A DNA stretch of 41,650 nucleotides from Rhodothermales bacterium (GTDB lineage: Bacteria > Bacteroidota > Rhodothermia > Rhodothermales > BA12): contig JACSSA010000120.1 of assembly GCA_014879465.1 (NCBI GenBank), forward strand, positions 1-41,650, given 5' to 3'. Position numbers and translations under genes: made by a program. The notes under the pieces are model-generated. The model made no database searches. It saw only the letters and a program-made list of their open reading frames with translations, and was not told where the DNA came from. Of the stretch, positions 40,627 through 41,650 are shown in pieces (within the stretch, counting starts at the first letter, position 1; the number at the start of each line of letters is the position of its first letter).

Positions 40627-41373
40627 ATGCTTACGCCTGACCAACTCGCCCAGTACCACCGCGACGGCTACCTCGTCGTCCACGGCCTGTTTACGCCGGA
40701 CGAAGTCGACCGCTTCGTCGCCTACGAGCAGCAATCCAAGCCGGAGGGCTGGAACGAAGACCTGCGCCGCCACACGCACGACGACCTCTGGCGCGGCTAC
40801 GCCGTCAACCCGCGCATCGCCGAGGTGCTGGAGCAGGTGCTGGAGGCCGATCCGCTGGTCGTCCAGTCGATGTACCTCGAAAAGAAGCCGGCGGCAGAGA
40901 CGGCGGCCACGGGCGGGCAAGGTATCGCCCTCCACCAAGACCTGCACTACCTGCCCACCGACACCGGGCGGCTGATTGCGTGCTGGTGCGCCATGTCCGA
41001 CACCGACGCCGAGAACGGCGGGCTGTGCGTCGTGCCCGGTTCGCACACCGAGGGCATGTACACGACCCACAAGGCCGAGGACGCCTCGGAGCACGACGCG
41101 TGGGAGTTTGAGTACACGATGCGCGACCGCGACGGGCGCGAGTGGAAGGAGAAGATGTATTCGTTCGAGATCGAAGGCCTCGACCCCGAGCGGGTGCTTC
41201 GCCTCGACGTGCCCGCCGGATCGGGCGTCATCTTCGACGGCCAGACCATCCACGGCTCGTTCGCCAACCGCAGCCATACCCGCTACCGCCGCGCCCTCGC
41301 CTTCCACTACGTCCCGGACGGCACATGGGTGTACCGCACCGACGTGCAGGAAACGATGCCGGTGGAAGGATGA
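40627..41373 (+). CDS. Second phytanoyl-CoA dioxygenase-like Fe(II)/2-oxoglutarate oxygenase
   Basis: 248 aa from the ATG at 40627, beginning TPDQLAQYHRDGYLVVHGLFTPDEVDRF. Metal ligands His103 and Asp105 are in LHQDLHYLP and the distal His209 in QTIHGSFANRS; Arg in RYRRALAFHY is the probable 2-oxoglutarate anchor. It is a diverged paralogue of the 35676-36473 product. Its TGA overlaps the ATG of the Rieske gene (ATGA), so the two oxygenase genes are coupled and perhaps act in one oxidative step series. Confidence 0.92.
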   Translation: MLTPDQLAQYHRDGYLVVHGLFTPDEVDRFVAYEQQSKPEGWNEDLRRHTHDDLWRGYAVNPRIAEVLEQVLEADPLVVQSMYLEKKPAAETAATGGQGIALHQDLHYLPTDTGRLIACWCAMSDTDAENGGLCVVPGSHTEGMYTTHKAEDASEHDAWEFEYTMRDRDGREWKEKMYSFEIEGLDPERVLRLDVPAGSGVIFDGQTIHGSFANRSHTRYRRALAFHYVPDGTWVYRTDVQETMPVEG

Positions 41374-41650
41374 GCGACGCGATTTCGATTACCGAAGAGA
41401 CGCCCTTTGCGGTGCTCCGCAAGACGTGGCAGCCGGTGATGCGGTCGGTGGACCTTTCGTCGGGCGGCGTGGCGGGCGCGACGCTGCTCGGCGAGGCGCT
41501 GGTGCTGGCGCGTTTCCCCGACGGGCGGCTGCTCGCGGCCCCCGAAGCGTGCCCGCACAAGGGGATGGCGCTCTCGTGCGGCAGCGTTCACGACGACCGG
41601 CTGGTCTGCCCGTACCACGGCTGGGCGTTTGGCGAAGACGGCGCGTGCGT
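41370..41650 (+). CDS. Rieske [2Fe-2S] oxygenase, N-terminal part (cut by the right edge)
   Basis: The ATG at 41370 overlaps the dioxygenase stop. The readable 93 residues show an N-terminal Rieske domain with the cluster motif CPHKG (Cys61, His63) and CPYHGWAF (Cys80, His83), which is the pattern C-x-H and C-x2-H of ring-hydroxylating and demethylating oxygenases. A start of the form ETPFAVLRKTWQPVMRS is usual for the oxygenase alpha subunit. The mononuclear iron domain would lie beyond the window, so whether it is an oxygenase or a ferredoxin is not proven. It extends the iron-enzyme group of this locus. Confidence 0.88.
   Translation, partial: MSDAISITEETPFAVLRKTWQPVMRSVDLSSGGVAGATLLGEALVLARFPDGRLLAAPEACPHKGMALSCGSVHDDRLVCPYHGWAFGEDGAC

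Overview
The window is GC-rich, apparently chromosomal DNA from a Gram-negative bacterium. I place it tentatively in the Rhodothermota/Bacteroidota group. The reasons are a TonB-dependent receptor with a carboxypeptidase-regulatory-like N-terminal domain, a PorV/PorQ-like outer-membrane protein, a protein with a type IX-like C-terminal tail, promoter-like TAnnTTTG boxes and few strong Shine-Dalgarno sites. The placement rests on protein style only; there is no rRNA or marker gene. I saw no tRNA, rRNA, CRISPR array or intact insertion sequence.

Left part (1-16282), mostly minus strand. A tight operon (5233 down to 54, continuing past the left edge) encodes a Ser/Thr kinase fused to a TonB C-terminal domain, an FHA protein, a vWA-TM-FHA protein and a PP2C phosphatase with its own membrane anchor. 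Together they look like a phosphothreonine signalling unit that spans the inner membrane. Next come a polyprenyl-phosphate sugar transferase (minus), an L-serine ammonia-lyase (plus) and a YoeB-type toxin with a YefM-like antitoxin fragment (plus). A minus-strand efflux operon follows, in transcription order: TetR regulator, TolC, HlyD-type lipoprotein, two ABC ATPases and two ABC-2 permeases. It resembles CecR-YbhGFSR, with the double ATPase split into two genes.

A gene-poor, relatively AT-rich stretch (16283-16973) separates this from the right part.

Right part (16974-41650), all plus strand: a large carbohydrate-utilisation locus. It opens with an IclR regulator behind a KdgR-like palindrome. 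Then come three outer-membrane/surface genes (TonB receptor, large secreted protein with FnIII-like and sorting-tail regions, PorV-like barrel) ending at a strong intrinsic terminator. The following gene series holds a cytoplasmic alpha/alpha-barrel glycosidase, two sugar ABC permeases and a lipoprotein binding protein (no ATPase gene), an apparently exported PLP enzyme lying between the permeases, a TIM-barrel/Gfo-Idh-MocA fusion, an Asp-box propeller, a secreted protein that may be an unrecognised polysaccharide lyase, a GH88 unsaturated glucuronyl hydrolase, a cupin, a second Gfo/Idh/MocA enzyme, an SDR, two phytanoyl-CoA-dioxygenase-like enzymes and a Rieske protein cut by the right edge.

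Inferred logic of the right part: a uronic-acid-containing polysaccharide is cut outside or in the periplasm, imported through TonB and ABC systems, cleaved by GH88, its unsaturated sugar handled by the cupin and oxidoreductases, and its decorations possibly removed by the iron oxygenases. The substrate is not identifiable from sequence alone.
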